From the NCBI RefSeq assembly GCF_003668635.1, contig NZ_RCWH01000004.1, positions 124,001-188,000 on the forward strand: a stretch of 64,000 bases of DNA, in the 5' to 3' direction. Below, in pieces: positions 34,610 through 42,758 of the stretch (positions are counted from its first letter, which is position 1; each line of letters starts with the position of its first letter). This stretch comes from Planomicrobium sp. Y74. Its GTDB lineage: Bacteria; Bacillota; Bacilli; Bacillales_A; Planococcaceae. The notes under the pieces were generated by a model. That model searched no databases. It worked only from the letters and a program-made list of their open reading frames with translations, and was not told where the DNA came from. The translations under genes and the position numbers were made by a program.

Positions 34610-34852
34610 TCCAGACTCCAGCGCCCAAATTCTCGGATCATAAGCCACTTTGGCTATGCGGCTGAAAACACGCCGCTTCGCCAAAGCGTCTTATGTCTTT
34701 CGAATCTAAATGGGCGCTTCCGCTTTTCTTTAGTCCAGACTCCAGCGCCTAGCTCTTCGGATCATAAGCCGACCCAGCGGCGTGGCAAAGTACGCCACTT
34801 CGCCGTTTCGTCTTATGCCTTTCAGAGCTGGACAGGCGCTTCCGCTTTTCTT
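34610..34852. repeat. Two tandem family A palindromic repeats
   Basis: Copies at 34610-34731 and 34733-34852, both in the orientation beginning GTCCAGACTCCAGCGCC and ending GCGCTTCCGCTTTTCTT. The second copy abuts the stop codon (TTA at 34851-34853) of the PAS-STAS gene. This fills the 337-bp gap 34514-34850. Confidence 0.9.
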
Positions 34853-35645
34853 ATTGCTTCTGTTTTCCCATTATATATTGCAGTCCGGAATAAGCCGAAC
34901 TGAATGTAGGGATATTACGTTCCAATTGGACAATCGACATTGCCAGTTGCGGGCTGATGCCAACCAAAATGCAGGAAGTACCGATTAAACTGAGGCTATC
35001 CGCCATCATTTGGATCTGATAACGCACCTGGATCTCGAATTCCGTAATGCCGCTCAAATCAAGCAGGACATGTTCAATGCTTTTTTCGGCGCATTCAGTC
35101 AGGACAGTGGCAGTCAATTGGTCGGAACGCGCTTTATCAAATTCGCCGATTAATGGAAGCGCGAGTGTCTTGTCCCAAATATGCAGCATTGGAATAGACA
35201 ATTCTTTGATAAGTTTTTCAGACCGTTCTTTCTCTTCCGCTTGGGTAGTGACATCCATCAGCATAATGATATAGCCGTCAATACCGCCTTCTTCACCATC
35301 GATTGGGGTGATAACAATATCCGTGACAAACTCATTCCGGATGTTGATCCTTGCCCGGTGGACGTCTTTTAACTCGCCCATCACTTTTCTTTGATGTTCC
35401 GGCATTCTATGGAATAAATCCATATTCATCCCGATCATTTCTTCGCAACTCTCTATCCCGTATAAAGGCGATACTTCAGTCAATAGACGGCAGGCTTCCG
35501 AATTCATCCAGCTGATATTATAGGAAGTATCCGCAATCATAATCGTTTCCCCTATATGATCAAGAGCACTGAGTAAAGATATATTAGTTGGTATTGTACC
35601 AATTGCAGCCATAATTCCATTTGCTCCTTCGATAGTCAAATTCAT
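34851..35645 (-). CDS. PAS-STAS protein (RsbR-like sensor)
   Basis: 264 aa. A PAS domain occupies residues about 25-135 (IMIADTSYNISWMN... ending in a VTTQAEEKERSEK linker helix). A STAS domain follows (about 150-260), starting IPMLHIWDKTLALPLIGEFD, with LDLSGITEF at the phosphorylation loop. The PAS replaces the globin-like sensor of classical RsbR, as in YtvA, but the flavin-binding Cys motif of LOV proteins is not present. Probably a stressosome component. The start has AGGGAGAG. No terminator of its own before the repeats. Confidence 0.8.
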   Translation of the reverse strand: MNLTIEGANGIMAAIGTIPTNISLLSALDHIGETIMIADTSYNISWMNSEACRLLTEVSPLYGIESCEEMIGMNMDLFHRMPEHQRKVMGELKDVHRARINIRNEFVTDIVITPIDGEEGGIDGYIIMLMDVTTQAEEKERSEKLIKELSIPMLHIWDKTLALPLIGEFDKARSDQLTATVLTECAEKSIEHVLLDLSGITEFEIQVRYQIQMMADSLSLIGTSCILVGISPQLAMSIVQLERNIPTFSSAYSGLQYIMGKQKQ

Positions 35646-35699
35646 AACTCTCCCTATTATGCCATAACAATAAGCCTTACAAGCTTTATAGGGAAAATA

Positions 35700-37334
35700 T
35701 TAATCAACGGCCATCAGACTGCGCTTGGTTTTCGCTGCAGAATATCCGCCTTCGTAACGTTCAATCTGCTGGTCATGGAGCCAATAGGTCACCGGGAACA
35801 ATTTATCCAGGAAGTAACGGTCATGGGAGACCGCAATAATCGTCCCAGGAAAGTCCGCCAATGCTTCTTCCATAACTTCTTTTGCTTCCAAATCCAAATG
35901 GTTGGTCGGCTCATCCAATATCAAGAGGTTATGATTCATATGCATCAATTGCGCAAGACGCAGCCTCATCCGTTCACCTCCGCTCAATTGGTGGACCGGC
36001 TGGAAGACCATGTTTCCAAAGAACAGGAATTTGGCCAATAAATGCCGGGCTTCGAACTCGGATACCGGCATCGCATTCCGGAACTCGTCAATGATGCTCC
36101 GGTCATTGTCCATCTCAAGCGTATGCTGCGACAAATGCCCGATGGATAAGCTGCTGCCAGTTCTAATCACGCCGGCATCAATTTCTTCCTTGCCAAGTAT
36201 GAGGTTGAGCAAAGTGGTTTTGCCTGTTCCGTTGGAACCTACAATAGCCACGCGCTCACCAAACCGGATATGGAGCGAAGCATCGAGGAATAGTATGCGG
36301 TCTCCATAACCTTTCCAAACGTCTTCCATTAAGACCACATCACGGCCGCTGCGTTCACCGGATTGAAAATCGAGGGCCATCTGCTTTTTGGAAAGAACCG
36401 GCCGGTCGAGCACTTCTATCCGTGCCAATGCCTTTTCCATGCTTTTCGCTCTCCTGTGCATCCCTGCATTCGGCGGATTGGCTCGGTTCGCCCATTCTTT
36501 CAGTCGCTTGATCGTCTCCTTCATCTTCTGTATCTTTTTCTGCTGGTCCTGGAACTGCTGGAACTCAATCAATAGCCGCGCTTCCCGTTCTTTCACATAG
36601 GCGGAGTAATTTCCCGTATATTGAATCAGGTCTCCCTGATCCAATTCCCAGATATGCGTAACGGTTTCATCAAGGAAATATCGGTCATGTGAGACCAGCA
36701 CCACAGTCCCTTTATAATGGCTGATGAACGTGCCTAACCACTCAATCGCCTCCAGATCAAGGTGATTAGTCGGTTCGTCCAGAAGCAGAAGATCCGGTTC
36801 CTGCAGCAATAATTTTGCAAGTCCGACCTTAGTGCGCTCGCCGCCGCTCAGATGTTCCCAGCTTTCGTTTTTCAGATGGATTATTTTTAATCCATTCAAC
36901 ACTTGGTCGATTCGGACATCAATCTCATAACCGCCGCGGCGAATAAAATCATCCTGAACACTGCCGTAACGTAACAGCAGCTTTTCCAGTTCAGCTGGTC
37001 CTGCTGATTCCATTCGCTTCTCCATCATCTTCAATTGCTCCTGCGTTTCAGTGAGCTCCGCAAATACAGCAGTCAGTAAATTATGAACCGCCATATTTCC
37101 CTGTTCATCGGGTGTCTGCTTCAACAGACCGACAACACTCCCTTTTTTCCAGGTCACCGTTCCTTCTTCCGGTTCGAGGTCGCCGGCCAGAATGTTCAGC
37201 AGCGTTGTTTTCCCTTCACCATTGCGGCCGACAAGACCGATTCTTTTGCCCTCTGCAACTTCCCCTTTTATATAATTGAATAATTTATGTGTCGCAAAAT
37301 GGCATTGTAAATGTTGAAATTGACTGATTATCAT
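35700..37334 (-). CDS. ABC-F family ATPase, probable antibiotic resistance or ribosome protection factor
   Basis: 544 aa with two ABC domains and no membrane part. First Walker A is GRNGEGKTT (residues about 36-44), first signature LSGGERTKVGLAKLL, then DEPTNHLDLEAIEWL; the inter-domain linker with the coiled-coil antibiotic resistance loop spans about 240-315; the second Walker A is GSNGTGKTT, second signature LSGGERMRLRLAQLM, then DEPTNHLDLEAKEV. ABC-F proteins bind the ribosomal E site and dislodge antibiotics or resolve stalls. The start at ATG 37334 has GGAAGAG upstream; the longer frame runs through a terminator and is rejected. The leader strongly suggests drug-induced expression. Confidence 0.88.
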   Translation of the reverse strand: MIISQFQHLQCHFATHKLFNYIKGEVAEGKRIGLVGRNGEGKTTLLNILAGDLEPEEGTVTWKKGSVVGLLKQTPDEQGNMAVHNLLTAVFAELTETQEQLKMMEKRMESAGPAELEKLLLRYGSVQDDFIRRGGYEIDVRIDQVLNGLKIIHLKNESWEHLSGGERTKVGLAKLLLQEPDLLLLDEPTNHLDLEAIEWLGTFISHYKGTVVLVSHDRYFLDETVTHIWELDQGDLIQYTGNYSAYVKEREARLLIEFQQFQDQQKKIQKMKETIKRLKEWANRANPPNAGMHRRAKSMEKALARIEVLDRPVLSKKQMALDFQSGERSGRDVVLMEDVWKGYGDRILFLDASLHIRFGERVAIVGSNGTGKTTLLNLILGKEEIDAGVIRTGSSLSIGHLSQHTLEMDNDRSIIDEFRNAMPVSEFEARHLLAKFLFFGNMVFQPVHQLSGGERMRLRLAQLMHMNHNLLILDEPTNHLDLEAKEVMEEALADFPGTIIAVSHDRYFLDKLFPVTYWLHDQQIERYEGGYSAAKTKRSLMAVD

Positions 37335-37338
37335 AGTT

Positions 37339-37362
37339 CTCTTCCTTTCGTCTATGGAAGAG
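37339..37362 (-). promoter_or_regulatory. Hairpin sequestering the ABC-F ribosome-binding site
   Basis: On the minus strand CTCTTCC (37356-37362) is complementary to GGAAGAG (37339-37345), which is the ribosome-binding site of the ABC-F gene; 10-base loop. Confidence 0.6.
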
Positions 37363-37371
37363 ACGCCGGCC

Positions 37372-37406
37372 AAAACAAAAAAGGCATGCAAAGACGCATG
37401 CCTTTT
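37372..37406 (-). terminator. Attenuator terminator in the ABC-F leader
   Basis: Perfect 11-base stem AAAAGGCATGC / GCATGCCTTTT with a 6-base loop and TTTTTTGTTTT on the minus strand, between the leader ORF and the ABC-F start. Confidence 0.9.
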
Positions 37407-37434
37407 GGTAATTCCGTTTGCAGGCAGATGTCTC

Positions 37435-37572
37435 TTACTGGTAAATTTCACGTGATTCGATTAGCTGAAAAAGGACAGACTTCTCCCTTGTATCGATTCC
37501 AGTGAAAGTGACGCCATGCAGAATGTAGAGATATTCCTGACACTCCGTCATGCGCTTACCAGTTTGATTCAT
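37435..37572 (-). CDS. ABC-F leader peptide, 45 aa
   Basis: Small ORF beginning MNQTGKRMTECQEY and ending ESREIYQ. The ribosome-binding site AAGGAGGTGGG is very strong, 5-6 bases before the ATG. It starts about 25 bases after the predicted transcription start. The terminator begins 28 bases after its stop. This is the plan of ribosome-mediated attenuation upstream of ABC-F resistance genes: a drug-stalled ribosome on the ORF would favour an antiterminated form. AGAGAC right after the stop can pair with GTCTCT downstream of the terminator. The peptide itself need have no function. Confidence 0.75.
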   Translation of the reverse strand: MNQTGKRMTECQEYLYILHGVTFTGIDTREKSVLFQLIESREIYQ

Positions 37573-37601
37573 CTTACCCACCTCCTTCATTCATTTGTTC
37601 C

Positions 37602-37630
37602 ATTTTAATCGATATCAGCAAAACCGTCAA
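37602..37630 (-). promoter_or_regulatory. Promoter of the ABC-F leader
   Basis: On the minus strand TTGACG, 17-base spacer, TAAAAT. Confidence 0.75.
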
Positions 37631-37670
37631 TCTGAAATCAGAATATTCCACACAAGATGAAGCTCCTAAA

Positions 37671-37705
37671 AACAGCCGGCAGGATCATTCCCGCCGGCTG
37701 TTCTT
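37671..37705 (-). terminator. Terminator overlapping the end of corA
   Basis: On the minus strand AACAGCCGGC(G)GG pairs with CC(T)GCCGGCTGTT, then a T run; the corA stop codon is in the loop. Confidence 0.88.
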
Positions 37706-38638
37706 TATCTTACTGTCATTTTTTATGGACTGAAGGATGTCCCCCGTCCAACCTTTGCTTTTCAGGTAATAGTAAAGTATACCTGTCGATACAATGATAA
37801 TAACCAGCGAAGCAAGGTAACCAAATGTCCATTCCAGTTCAGGCATATGCTCGAAGTTCATACCCCACAGAGCCCCAAAAGCCATGACAGGCGTGAATAA
37901 TGTTGTCAAAACTGTCAGCGTCTTCATGATTTCATTGCCCCGGTAATTAGAAACGACATTTTCCATGTCCACCATGTTATTGACTTCGTCTTCATAAGCA
38001 TCGATCAACATGCTGATCCGCCCGATTCTCGCGGCGGTCCGGTAATATTCCGGCCCATCCGTGATTTTTCTGCCGAATGTTTCGGGCATGACCAGCTTCA
38101 TTTCAATGAATCCAAGAATGATGTTTTTCCAAAGCAGAATTTCATGACGGATGCTTTCTATTTCTTCCAATGTCTGTTTATTATTTTGCTCCCTGATTTT
38201 CCACAGCAGATTGCGAAGCCTTTCTTCAAACCCATCGATTTTATGCAGTAAAGATCCCGTCATCGCACCAAGGAGAATCATCAGCAATTCAATAGGCGTC
38301 TCTGCCTGCTCCATTTGCTGAAGAATTTTTACCTTGTCCATATCTTCGTCTTCATCATAATCGAGTTTGTTTGTCAGCAGAATGTCTGTTGATAAAAAGA
38401 AATGCAAAGTTCTTAAATCATTTTTATCAGTGGGATTCTGTCTGTAAATCAAGGATCCCCATATCGCTTCATTCCCCCGCACCGCAGCGTCTGCATGAAG
38501 TATATTGACAGTCATTTCCTTAGATTCATCGCGCCAGGAATGGCTGCGTATGCTTTCCGGCAATAAATCCATAAATCCGCTTTCTTCTTTTGACGCTTCT
38601 TCATGCCAAACTGCATGTTTGAATGTATATTTCGGCAC
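37685..38638 (-). CDS. corA: CorA-like magnesium transporter
   Basis: About 317 aa. A large cytoplasmic N-terminal domain with a long helix is followed by two C-terminal membrane helices (residues about 255-275 and 288-308). The signature GMN is in ALWGMNFEHMP. CorA forms pentameric Mg2+ (Co2+) channels. I start at GTG 38638, 7 bases after GGGGAGGG; the ATG at 38644 is only one base from that site. The last codons overlap the terminator stem. Confidence 0.88.
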   Translation of the reverse strand: MPKYTFKHAVWHEEASKEESGFMDLLPESIRSHSWRDESKEMTVNILHADAAVRGNEAIWGSLIYRQNPTDKNDLRTLHFFLSTDILLTNKLDYDEDEDMDKVKILQQMEQAETPIELLMILLGAMTGSLLHKIDGFEERLRNLLWKIREQNNKQTLEEIESIRHEILLWKNIILGFIEMKLVMPETFGRKITDGPEYYRTAARIGRISMLIDAYEDEVNNMVDMENVVSNYRGNEIMKTLTVLTTLFTPVMAFGALWGMNFEHMPELEWTFGYLASLVIIIVSTGILYYYLKSKGWTGDILQSIKNDSKIKNSRRE

Positions 38639-38677
38639 AGCCATCCCTCCCCTTGTGGACACCCTTATTAACAGCTA

Positions 38678-38709
38678 AAAAAAGCAAGCCCGCAAAGACT
38701 TGCTTTTCA
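38678..38709 (-). terminator. Terminator after the 51-aa gene
   Basis: On the minus strand AAAAGCAAG / CTTGCTTTTTTT around a 10-base loop. Confidence 0.85.
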
Positions 38710-38716
38710 ACATTTT

Positions 38717-38872
38717 TTAATTTTGGTCTCTGTATTTTTCATTGGAATTTTCTTCATACTCCAAGTCACGATCCGGCATGGGATCCATGTCTTTCTCACT
38801 TGGCGCATTTCGACGGGGCTCGACTTCAGGAATCAATTCTTCACCTTCGTGATTTTCTTTATCCTTCTTCAT
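38717..38872 (-). CDS. Small hydrophilic acidic protein, 51 aa
   Basis: Begins MKKDKENHEGEELIPEVEP and ends EKYRDQN. Highly charged, rich in Glu, Asp, Lys, Asn and Pro, so probably disordered, like small stress proteins. The ribosome-binding site AAAGGAGGGG is 6 bases before the ATG, and a terminator follows the stop, so the gene is real though below usual length limits. A possible sigma B-type promoter lies upstream. Function unknown. Confidence 0.75.
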   Translation of the reverse strand: MKKDKENHEGEELIPEVEPRRNAPSEKDMDPMPDRDLEYEENSNEKYRDQN

Positions 38873-38908
38873 GTCTTCCCCTCCTTTAATAATTCGTTAC
38901 TTTATAAA

Positions 38909-38933
38909 ATACCCGCTCCTGCGATTTCTAATC
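38909..38933 (-). promoter_or_regulatory. Possible sigma B promoter of the 51-aa gene
   Basis: On the minus strand GATTAG, 13-base spacer, GGGTAT. The -10 fits the sigma B consensus; the -35 matches GTTTAA at four of six positions. Confidence 0.35.
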
Positions 38934-38935
38934 TT

Positions 38936-40105
38936 TCACTCAATAGGAACGAAACCGGTGCGTTCCACCAATTCCTGTCCTTCCTCCGAAATAATCCAAT
39001 CGATAAAAGCTTCTATATTGGGATTGTAAGACCCTGCCGTTACAGCATAAAATTCCGAAGACAATGGATATTCATCTGAACGAATCGTTTCAATGGTCGG
39101 CTCCACTCCGTCAATCGCCAATAATTTAATTTTGTCGTTTTGCACCATATCCACTGCGAAGAACCTGAAGGTGTAGCCGATGGCATTTTTATAGTTTCTG
39201 TAACTAGCCACTTCACTGATGATGCCACCCATACCGGAAGCCATTTCTTCTGTTTCCGGCTCTTGCACTGGAATATTTTCCATAAATTTGAGGAATGTCG
39301 TCTGGCTTCCGCTATCTACTGGACGTTGAAAAGCACGGATTTCGTCATTCTTTCCGCCGATTTCCGACCAATTAGTCACTTTCCCTGAATAAATCCCCTT
39401 AACTTCTTCGCTCTTCAAACCGTTCACCGGATTTTTCGAATTGACGAAAAAAACAAAGGCTTCACGTCCGATTGGAGTCATTTTGAGTTCAATTCCTAAG
39501 TGTTCCGCTTTTTTCAAATGGCCGCTGGATGGACCGGCCGCAAAGATAATATCCGTTTCACCTGCCAAGAGACGATCATAGGCTTCGGGTGTCGTTGTTG
39601 AAATCACATTGCTGAATTCCGGATCATAGACAGGGTAACTGTCTCTTGGATAAACCGCTTCTGTAAAAGCGGCATACAGTGGATAAAGCGCTGTTGCACC
39701 ATCAAGCTTTGGCAAGTCGTTTTCTATTTCAAAACTGGAAGGGGAATCCGACTGCGCTAATTTATCGCTGCCGGTAAAGGGTTCATATTCCTGAAGATCT
39801 ACTTCCCCGTCAACCTCCGCAAAACTTTGTTTATAGAAATGCGGAATTGAAAATGAAGCCCCGGTCACCATACAAAGACCGATAATTCCAGCAGCGATTT
39901 TCTTGCCTTTCGGCTTTTTGTATAATTCGATGTCTGAAAAAATATATAACAGCCAGACGGAAAGCATTGCAGCGATAATAAGACCAATAAAATGAACATC
40001 ACCATTCAACGCTAAAATAAACAGAACAGGCACGCCGAAAAAACAAATGGCTGCCCCAATAAACAACGCCATCATTATCCTTCCAAACATTCCCAAATTT
40101 CCCAT
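38936..40105 (-). CDS. PstS-like substrate-binding protein with N-terminal membrane helices
   Basis: 389 aa. Three hydrophobic helices at residues about 10-35, 38-57 and 66-84 replace the lipoprotein signal of normal PstS. The rest (about 125-385) is a type 2 periplasmic-binding fold of the phosphate type, with DGATALYPLYAAF, then GRPVDSGSQTTF-like AFQRPVDSGSQTTFLKF and an IGYTFRFF strand. No pstCAB genes are near, so a role in phosphate sensing or in anchoring a different ligand is possible. Start uncertain: ATG 40105, 40075 or 40072. It lies 16 bases after the Nudix gene. Confidence 0.75.
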   Translation of the reverse strand: MGNLGMFGRIMMALFIGAAICFFGVPVLFILALNGDVHFIGLIIAAMLSVWLLYIFSDIELYKKPKGKKIAAGIIGLCMVTGASFSIPHFYKQSFAEVDGEVDLQEYEPFTGSDKLAQSDSPSSFEIENDLPKLDGATALYPLYAAFTEAVYPRDSYPVYDPEFSNVISTTTPEAYDRLLAGETDIIFAAGPSSGHLKKAEHLGIELKMTPIGREAFVFFVNSKNPVNGLKSEEVKGIYSGKVTNWSEIGGKNDEIRAFQRPVDSGSQTTFLKFMENIPVQEPETEEMASGMGGIISEVASYRNYKNAIGYTFRFFAVDMVQNDKIKLLAIDGVEPTIETIRSDEYPLSSEFYAVTAGSYNPNIEAFIDWIISEEGQELVERTGFVPIE

Positions 40106-40121
40106 CCCCCATGTTCCATCT

Positions 40122-40535
40122 CTAGTTTTTGAGTACAGATTTAATCAGTTCCGCTTCCTCCGGGTCAGCAAGGTCTATTAATTCCAGTTTTTCAACCGGC
40201 TGCCACGCAATTTCCTGAATCCAGGGATCGTCTTCCAGTACCGTGACTTCGCTGCCTATAACTTCAACCAAAAAATAATGCAATTCCACCGAAACGTCAG
40301 CATTGTCAAAGCTGTCATTTTTCACTCCTGCACTTTTAAGAATACGAACCGCGAGCCCTGTCACTTCGGAGAATTCACGAACACAACTTTCTTCCAGCGT
40401 TTCGTCCCTTTCCGGCGGTCCCGAAGGCAAGCCCCATTTCTTTTCTTCGTCCGGTGGCCCTTGCAACACCATTAAAACTTCTCTATTATCATTGATGCAA
40501 ATACCTGCAGCACCTTTCCAATTCGACATCTCCAT
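40122..40535 (-). CDS. Nudix hydrolase
   Basis: 137 aa. The Nudix box runs GPPERDE-x7-REFSEVTGL (residues about 38-60), compared with the consensus GX5EX7REUXEEXGU. One of the metal-binding Glu residues (EE) is Val here, so activity or metal use may be altered. Nudix enzymes hydrolyse nucleoside diphosphates linked to another group. Its ATG overlaps the stop of the GrpB gene (TGATG), so the two are coupled. Confidence 0.82.
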   Translation of the reverse strand: MEMSNWKGAAGICINDNREVLMVLQGPPDEEKKWGLPSGPPERDETLEESCVREFSEVTGLAVRILKSAGVKNDSFDNADVSVELHYFLVEVIGSEVTVLEDDPWIQEIAWQPVEKLELIDLADPEEAELIKSVLKN

Positions 40536-41041
40536 CAAATCTCTCCTCTTGCATTTTTTTCGATGCGGGCAACCAGTTCTTCCTTGCCTGCAATGTATTG
40601 GTCGATATCATATGGAAAATCATGTGCCAACTTCTTTTTCAACATATCATATTCTTCCGCCTCTTGGGGATTTTCCCTTAAATAATCCCTGAAGGCTAAA
40701 TGTCTGTCGATTTCAGGATTTCCTACAGCATAAATATGTACATGATGGGTACGTTCATCGCCCCCCCGTTGGAAATAGCTGCGGCCCGGCAACCCATTTT
40801 CTCCCTTCGATTCATAGCCAAGCTTCTCCATTTCGACGATCAGTCCATCTACGGATTCTATTTTGCGGACCACCGGCATTATGTCGATGATCGGTTTAGC
40901 TGCCAGTCCTTCTACTGATGTACTGCCAATATGGTGGATTTCAATACATTCTTCCCCGAAAATCTCTTTGATTTGTTTTGCTGCCTGTTGAAATAGCAGC
41001 TTCCACTCCGGTTGGTAATCCGTTACTATCACTTTTCTCAT
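40535..41041 (-). CDS. GrpB/UPF0157 family nucleotidyltransferase-like protein
   Basis: 168 aa. Begins VTDYQPEWKLLFQQAA and has the EIHHIGSTSVEGLAAKPIIDIMP core (residues about 34-56), with Gly-Ser and the Asp pair typical of the nucleotidyltransferase fold of GrpB-like proteins. Substrate unknown. It is the first gene of an apparent operon GrpB-Nudix-PstS-like. Confidence 0.88.
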   Translation of the reverse strand: MRKVIVTDYQPEWKLLFQQAAKQIKEIFGEECIEIHHIGSTSVEGLAAKPIIDIMPVVRKIESVDGLIVEMEKLGYESKGENGLPGRSYFQRGGDERTHHVHIYAVGNPEIDRHLAFRDYLRENPQEAEEYDMLKKKLAHDFPYDIDQYIAGKEELVARIEKNARGEI

Positions 41042-41128
41042 ATGCCATCTCTTTTCAATATTTTTTTTAGGGGCTGGGATATTCTTTTCTATACTATTAA
41101 TTTATATGCAAATAATCCACATGCAATA

Positions 41129-41158
41129 GAAAAAGCCCCCGGAATTTTCCGACAGCTC
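41129..41158 (-). terminator. Possible weak terminator after the GNAT gene at 41175
   Basis: CGGAA-AA-TTCCG core flanked by AGC/GGCT pairs, then a T run on the minus strand. The stem is short. Confidence 0.4.
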
Positions 41159-41174
41159 TCTAACTCGCACTATA

Positions 41175-41648
41175 CTATTTCGCTTCTTTGGAATATTCGT
41201 TATCCAATACGATATGATGCGTAACATCAGGCATACCGAGATCACCGGAGAATCCGTTCGCCCTGTAAAAAGCATCCGCAATGGAGGAATCAGTGCGTAC
41301 AACAATTTCGCTGAAATGGCCTTGGCCGTAATTTAAAATCTCTTTCAGCAGTTTCGTGCCTATGCCTTGCCTGCGTGCATGCTCAGAAATATAAAATCTT
41401 CTCAGTCTGCCGATTCCGCTTTTATCAGAATAAGGATCTCTGTTCAAACCGCCGATTGCCACTAATTCCCCTGCTGGATCCCACACTCCGTAAAGCACTT
41501 CACCCGCTTTATTGAATGTATTCGTGCCGTCTGCGTATTGATTGACCAGCCGCCTTAAGAATCTGTAACCTTCCGCTTCGCTTTCTTCCACCAATTTTGA
41601 AACGTCCACTTTGTTTAAGTCCTCTATCACTTTAATGTTCATCGGCAT
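41175..41648 (-). CDS. GNAT family N-acetyltransferase
   Basis: 157 aa. The acetyl-CoA loop EHARRQGIGTKLL is near residue 90 and is followed by VVRTDSSIADAFYRANGFSG, the usual last strand region. Substrate unknown. I start at ATG 41648, which has AGGAGG at 7 bases; 11 more codons in frame have no site. Confidence 0.85.
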   Translation of the reverse strand: MPMNIKVIEDLNKVDVSKLVEESEAEGYRFLRRLVNQYADGTNTFNKAGEVLYGVWDPAGELVAIGGLNRDPYSDKSGIGRLRRFYISEHARRQGIGTKLLKEILNYGQGHFSEIVVRTDSSIADAFYRANGFSGDLGMPDVTHHIVLDNEYSKEAK

Positions 41649-41811
41649 GCTGCATCCTCCTATGGTACATATTTTTCCCATTAACGGATTCTACTTCATT
41701 GCATCATTGTTCTCTCTCAGTGTATCGAATTAAACAAGTGAATTCCACTAAATATCGGAATCTTCTTACAAATTAATTTCTTTCTCAAAGTCTGCAACTG
41801 GTTTTCCCCAA

Positions 41812-41845
41812 TAAAAAAGGCCAAGGGAATGGTCACCTCGGCTTT
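41812..41845 (-). terminator. Terminator after the LysM-3D gene
   Basis: On the minus strand AAGCCGAGG pairs, with mismatch, with CCTTGGCCTT, then six T. Confidence 0.75.
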
Positions 41846-41859
41846 GTAGCTAGTTTATT

Positions 41860-42648
41860 CTATTCAAGAATTTTGATTGTTACGTTTTTGCGGCCCCATT
41901 GAAGAGCTGCATCTCTTGACGGGATGAACACGTCAATTTTGTTTCCTTTGATAGCTCCGCCAGTGTCTCCAGCGATAGCTGTTCCGTAGCCTTCAACCCA
42001 TACTGTAGATCCAAGTGGGATAACTGTCGGGTCTACTGCGATAACTTTTTGGTTCGGGTTCGAACGTAAGTCAATACCTGTTGCAGTGATACCTGAGCAT
42101 CCTGTGCAATAAGCTGTGTAAGCTGTTGCTGATACTGTCATTTCTTTACCGGATTGTGGTGCTGTTGCCGGTGCTGAAGATTGTGCCGGTGCAGTTGACT
42201 GCGCTGGCGCTGGTGCTGGTGCTGTTGTAGCTGCTGGTGCAGGAGCTTTTGGAACTGAGATTGCTGTTCCGCCGCTGACTACCAATTTGTCACCAGGATA
42301 GATCAAGTGGCCTGTAATGCCGTTCCAGCTCATTAGCTGGTCTAAAGAAATTCCGTGATTTACTGCGATGCGATACAAAGTATCTCCGCTTTTAACTGTA
42401 TAAGATGATTTCTCTGCTGCTGCCTCTTGCTTTTCTTCCCCAATGCTAAGCTGTTGTTTCGGGAAGATTAGATCTGATGATAGATCGTTCCATCCTTTTA
42501 ACTCACTTACTGAAACATTGTTGGCTTGTGAGATGCCCCACAGAGTGTCACCGGATTTGACTGTATACGTTGAGTCAGCGCTTGCTGTTGTTGCCGCGCC
42601 TACACTTAATGCTGCGATTGCAGTTAGTGTAACGATTTGCTTTTTCAT
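41860..42648 (-). CDS. Secreted LysM-3D cell wall protein (YocH type)
   Basis: 262 aa. A signal peptide ends near ASADS (residue 25). Two LysM repeats (YTVKSGDTLWGIS and YTVKSGDTLYRIA, residues about 28-72 and 83-126) bind peptidoglycan, an Ala/Pro-rich linker follows, and a C-terminal 3D domain (about 170-262) has the DPTVIPLGS, AGDTGG and KIDVF elements with its three Asp. Such proteins act as wall-active enzymes of the MltA/Rpf-like fold. The start has GGAGG. Divergent from a BCCT carrier. Confidence 0.92.
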   Translation of the reverse strand: MKKQIVTLTAIAALSVGAATTASADSTYTVKSGDTLWGISQANNVSVSELKGWNDLSSDLIFPKQQLSIGEEKQEAAAEKSSYTVKSGDTLYRIAVNHGISLDQLMSWNGITGHLIYPGDKLVVSGGTAISVPKAPAPAATTAPAPAPAQSTAPAQSSAPATAPQSGKEMTVSATAYTAYCTGCSGITATGIDLRSNPNQKVIAVDPTVIPLGSTVWVEGYGTAIAGDTGGAIKGNKIDVFIPSRDAALQWGRKNVTIKILE

Positions 42649-42758
42649 AAATGAAATTCCTCCTTTTCACTAACACAAGACAAACTATAACACTTAAACA
42701 TTTCAGTACAATGACAAAACGACAGTTCAAATTTAACAATTACGTTACGTTAAAGTGC

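Noticed and set aside
37335..37451. 39-residue N-terminal extension of the ABC-F protein
   Set aside because: It would be translated from the attenuator terminator stem and it overlaps the leader ORF; ATG 37334 has the proper site and start sequence.
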